Under the pieces are notes generated by a model. It was not told where the DNA came from. It saw nothing but the letters and a program-made list of their open reading frames with translations, and ran no database searches. A program made the position numbers and the translations under genes. A DNA stretch of 64,000 nucleotides from NCBI RefSeq assembly GCF_003316635.1, contig NZ_QNQP01000001.1, forward strand, positions 186,001 to 250,000. The letters are read 5' to 3'. Numbering within the stretch: position 1 is the stretch's first letter; every line of letters begins with the position of its first letter. Below, piece by piece: positions 61,813 through 64,000 of the stretch. Origin of the DNA: Roseovarius dicentrarchi. GTDB lineage: Bacteria; Pseudomonadota; Alphaproteobacteria; Rhodobacterales; Rhodobacteraceae.

Positions 61813-62402
61813 CCGTCGATGACGAAACTCTGGGCGTCTATCGCGCCCGCGCGCAGGACTACGCCGCGATGACCGACGAGCTGTCAGGCGACAAACATCT
61901 TGCCGCCTTCATCGCAGCCATGCCACCCGGCGCGCGCGTGCTTGATATCGGCTGCGGCCCCGGCCGCGCAGCGGGCCAGATGGCCGCTGCCGGGCTGGCC
62001 GTCGATGCCATTGATGCGGTGCCCGAAATGGTCGCCATGGCCGCCGCACAGCCCGGCGTCACCGCATGGCAGGCCAGCTTTGATGATATCGGCGGCGATG
62101 CGATCTATGATGGCGTCTGGGCCAATTTCAGCCTGCTGCACGCGCCACGCGCGGCGCTGCCCGGCCACCTCGCCGCGATCCACCGCGCGCTGAAACCCGG
62201 CGGACTGCTGCATATCGGCATGAAAACCGGCACCGGCGCGGGCCGTGACGATCTGGGCCGCTTCTACACCTACTATACCGAGGCCGAGCTGCGCGAACTG
62301 CTGATTGCCGCGGGCCTGACCCCCGCGCGCAGCTGGACAGGCCGCGATACCGGCCTTGCCGGAACCTGCGACGAATGGAGCATCCTGCACGCCCATGGCT
62401 AA
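61809..62402 (+). CDS. Class I SAM-dependent methyltransferase
   Basis: 197 aa. The SAM motif I is [20 protein letters not shown], followed by an acidic loop ([11 protein letters not shown]) and the post-motif region [14 protein letters not shown]. Substrate unknown; the small size and lack of extra domains suggest a small-molecule methylase. ATG 61809 overlaps the DUF3429 stop. Its stop lies eight bases inside rnhA, another overlap in this chain. Confidence 0.88.
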   Translation: MTVDDETLGVYRARAQDYAAMTDELSGDKHLAAFIAAMPPGARVLDIGCGPGRAAGQMAAAGLAVDAIDAVPEMVAMAAAQPGVTAWQASFDDIGGDAIYDGVWANFSLLHAPRAALPGHLAAIHRALKPGGLLHIGMKTGTGAGRDDLGRFYTYYTEAELRELLIAAGLTPARSWTGRDTGLAGTCDEWSILHAHG

Positions 62403-62859
62403 GCTTTTCGCCTATACCGACGGCGCCTGTTCAGGCAATCCCGGCCCCGGCGGCTGGGGCGCCCTGCTGCGCGCAATGGACGGCGATACCATCGTCAAGG
62501 AACGCTGCCTCAAGGGCGGGGAGGCCAACACCACCAACAACCGGATGGAGTTGCTGGCGGCGATCAACGCGCTCGAAACGCTGGCCAAACCCTCCAAGCT
62601 GACAATCGTCACCGACAGCCAATATGTCAAAAACGGCGTCACCGGCTGGATTCACGGATGGAAGCGCAACGGCTGGAAAACCGCCGCCAAAAAGCCGGTC
62701 AAGAACGCCGAACTGTGGCAGCGCCTCGATGCGGCGCAGGCCCGTCACACAGTCACATGGGAATGGGTCAAGGGCCATGCCGGCCATCCCGAAAACGAAC
62801 GCGCCGATGAGCTCGCCCGCGAGGGTATGGCCCCCTTCAAAAGCAAGTCCGCGAAATGA
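62395..62859 (+). CDS. rnhA: Ribonuclease HI
   Basis: 154 aa, the standard size. Catalytic residues are Asp9 ([14 protein letters not shown]), Glu52 ([10 protein letters not shown]), Asp74 (TDSQYV) and Asp138 (ERADELA). It removes RNA from RNA-DNA hybrids. ATG 62395 lies just before the methyltransferase stop, and the rnhA stop overlaps the next start (ATGA). Confidence 0.98.
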   Translation: MAKLFAYTDGACSGNPGPGGWGALLRAMDGDTIVKERCLKGGEANTTNNRMELLAAINALETLAKPSKLTIVTDSQYVKNGVTGWIHGWKRNGWKTAAKKPVKNAELWQRLDAAQARHTVTWEWVKGHAGHPENERADELAREGMAPFKSKSAK

Positions 62860-63479
62860 GCGCGGTTGCCCTGCTCGATTACGCCTCGGTGCTGATCTTC
62901 GCGCTGACCGGCGCGCTGGTCGCCAGCCGCGCGCAGTTGGACATCGTCGGCTTTGCCTTTATCGCCAGCCTGACGGCGGTAGGCGGCGGCACCCTGCGCG
63001 ATGTGATGCTGGACCGGCATCCGATCTTCTGGATGGGCGATCCAACCTACATTTTGCTGGCCGCCGGCGCCGCCGTGCTGATCTTCTTCACCGCTCACCT
63101 GGTCGAAAGCCGCTATCGCTGGCTGCTGTGGCTTGACAGCTTTGCCTTGGCCGTTGCGGTCCCTGCGGGCGTTTCGGCGGCGCTGGCAATGGGACAGGCG
63201 CCGCTGATCGTTGTGCTGATGGGCGTCTCCACAGGCTGCATGGGCGGCCTGATGCGCGATGTCGTGGTCGGCGAGGTGCCGCTGGTCCTGCGCAAGGGCA
63301 AGCTATATGTCAGCGCCGCCTTCGCCGGGTCAAGCGTTGCGGCCATACTTGATCAATTCCAGTTCGACACCATCGTCGTGCTTGGCAGTTGCGGAGTGGT
63401 CACATGGTCGCTGCGCGCAGGCTCGCTCGCCTTCGGCTGGTCGATCCCGGTGTATAAAACATCACCGCCGCGCCAGTAA
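62856..63479 (+). CDS. TRIC-family (UPF0126) cation channel-like membrane protein
   Basis: 207 aa with about seven membrane helices in two similar halves. The repeat signatures are [10 protein letters not shown] and [16 protein letters not shown], as in bacterial trimeric intracellular cation channel homologues (YicG/YadS type). It may conduct K+ or small solutes such as glycine; this is inferred from the family. ATG 62856 is coupled to rnhA. A terminator follows. Confidence 0.9.
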   Translation: MSAVALLDYASVLIFALTGALVASRAQLDIVGFAFIASLTAVGGGTLRDVMLDRHPIFWMGDPTYILLAAGAAVLIFFTAHLVESRYRWLLWLDSFALAVAVPAGVSAALAMGQAPLIVVLMGVSTGCMGGLMRDVVVGEVPLVLRKGKLYVSAAFAGSSVAAILDQFQFDTIVVLGSCGVVTWSLRAGSLAFGWSIPVYKTSPPRQ

Positions 63480-63484
63480 AAAAC

Positions 63485-63515
63485 GCCTGCCTTATCGCGC
63501 GCCCCGCAGGCTTTT
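63485..63515 (+). terminator. Terminator after the TRIC gene
   Basis: GCCTGC (63485-63490) pairs with GCAGGC (63506-63511) and is followed by TTTT. The T residues are also the first bases of dispersed element copy 5. Confidence 0.55.
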
Positions 63516-63535
63516 CTTGGTCCAAATACCCAAAT
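63512..63535 (-). repeat. Dispersed intergenic element, copy 5
   Basis: On the minus strand it reads ATTTGGGTATTTGGACCAAG then AAAA. The most divergent of the five copies but with the same TGGGTATTT and CCAAGA blocks. Confidence 0.65.
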
Positions 63536-63547
63536 CCGCCGCCGCGT

Positions 63548-63790
63548 TCAGCGCCGTCCGCGCCAATGGAACGGAACGATCACCAGCGCGCCAATGGAGG
63601 ACACGATCGCATTCACTCCCGGCGACCCAAAGCCGATCCCGAACATCAGCCGCACAAAGTAAAACAGGAATGCCCCGCCGACGCAGATGATGATCGACGG
63701 CAAAAACCCGTTGCGCGTGAACCCGGATTTCTCCGAGATATATCCGACGATCCCGGCAATCACGACCGTCCCCATGATGGTAGGAAACAT
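63548..63790 (-). CDS. GlsB/YeaQ-like small membrane protein
   Basis: 80 aa with three hydrophobic segments (TIMGTVVIAGIVGYISEKSG, FLPSIIICVGGAFLFYFV, NAIVSSIGALVIVPF). The size and glycine pattern resemble the transglycosylase-associated GlsB/YeaQ/YmgE family of stress membrane proteins. ATG 63790 shares one base with the fmt stop (TGATG). Family assignment is moderate. Confidence 0.65.
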   Translation of the reverse strand: MFPTIMGTVVIAGIVGYISEKSGFTRNGFLPSIIICVGGAFLFYFVRLMFGIGFGSPGVNAIVSSIGALVIVPFHWRGRR

Positions 63791-64000
63791 CAGCCGTCAC
63801 CCAAAATATCGCCCGCCGCAACGGACATGCCGCGCAGAAATTCCGCCCGGCCTTGCGCCGCGCGCCCGGCCCGCTGCAAGCGCAGAAGCTCCACAGCGCC
63901 CGATCCGCACGCGACCTCCAGCGCGTCGTTCAGCACCTGGCCCGCCGCGCCCTGCCCGCCTGTGACGCGCGAGGCCAGCAGCTTGACCCGCTGCCCGGCG
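63790..64000 (-). CDS. fmt: Methionyl-tRNA formyltransferase, C-terminal end (5' part outside window)
   Basis: The last 69 codons of a minus-strand gene whose start lies beyond the window. The translation contains [14 protein letters not shown], then [19 protein letters not shown] and [13 protein letters not shown]. This is the C-terminal tRNA-binding domain of Fmt, which formylates initiator Met-tRNA. The stop TGA (63792-63790) overlaps the GlsB-like start. Confidence 0.88.
   Translation of the reverse strand, partial: AGQRVKLLASRVTGGQGAAGQVLNDALEVACGSGAVELLRLQRAGRAAQGRAEFLRGMSVAAGDILGDG

Overview
The window is about 63% GC chromosomal DNA of an alphaproteobacterium, most likely a marine Rhodobacterales (Roseobacter-type) organism. 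The evidence is the methylsuccinyl-CoA dehydrogenase of the ethylmalonyl-CoA pathway, the etfB-etfA / DUF6473-like / 3-hydroxybutyryl-CoA dehydrogenase neighbourhood, small alphaproteobacterial families (DUF1491, DUF2062, HIG1, LapA), a DctP-type TRAP transporter, and the core gene orders lepB-rnc-era-recO and rsh-rpoZ. No phage, insertion sequence or CRISPR array is visible.

Region 1 (1-13.8 kb) is accessory metabolism. It opens with the tail of an OmpA-domain protein. Next come two minus-strand groups. One encodes a ribbon-helix-helix regulator, a PHB-depolymerase-type esterase and a C45 autoproteolytic acyltransferase/hydrolase. The other is a very tight operon of an MttB-family methyltransferase, two different TMADH-like flavin/iron-sulfur demethylases and a P5C-reductase-like protein. 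A CurA-type oxidoreductase lies between the two groups. A divergent TetR regulator faces mttB across two copies of TGACA-N4-TGTCA spaced exactly 21 bp. A second C45 paralogue follows. I read this as a regulated pathway that strips methyl groups one at a time from a quaternary amine; the substrate is not visible from sequence.

Region 2 (13.8-18.7 kb) holds a free-standing ATP-grasp protein divergent from a complete TRAP transporter (solute-binding protein, small and large permeases).

Region 3 (18.8-33 kb) is the transcription/translation block on the minus strand: tRNA-Trp, secE, nusG, rplK, rplA, then rplJ, rplL, rpoB, rpoC. A LicD-like protein and a TagD-like cytidylyltransferase sit between rplA and rplJ, behind a good rplA terminator. 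The intercistronic gaps carry several strong hairpins.

Region 4 (33-51 kb) is mixed: a lipoprotein, a cytochrome P450, a small secreted protein, parC, an SH3 protein, an SDR, a HIG1 protein, a PduO-type cobalamin adenosyltransferase, etfBA, a DUF6473-like protein, 3-hydroxybutyryl-CoA dehydrogenase, trpB, trpF, a LapA protein, ihfB, mcd and a 2H-phosphoesterase-like DUF1045 protein. EtfAB is the expected electron acceptor for Mcd and other flavin dehydrogenases.

Region 5 (50-64 kb) is housekeeping: recO, DUF1491, era, rnc, lepB, acpS, a membrane protein, pdxJ, DUF2062, rsh, rpoZ and folK on the minus strand; then a NYN-domain protein, ispH, DUF3429, a methyltransferase, rnhA and a TRIC-family channel on the plus strand; then a GlsB-like membrane protein and the 3' end of fmt on the minus strand. 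Many joins are ATGA, GTGA or TTGA stop/start overlaps, and several genes here start with GTG or TTG. A dispersed element of about 25 bp (TGRGTATTT-n3-CCAAGA core) occurs five times in intergenic DNA.
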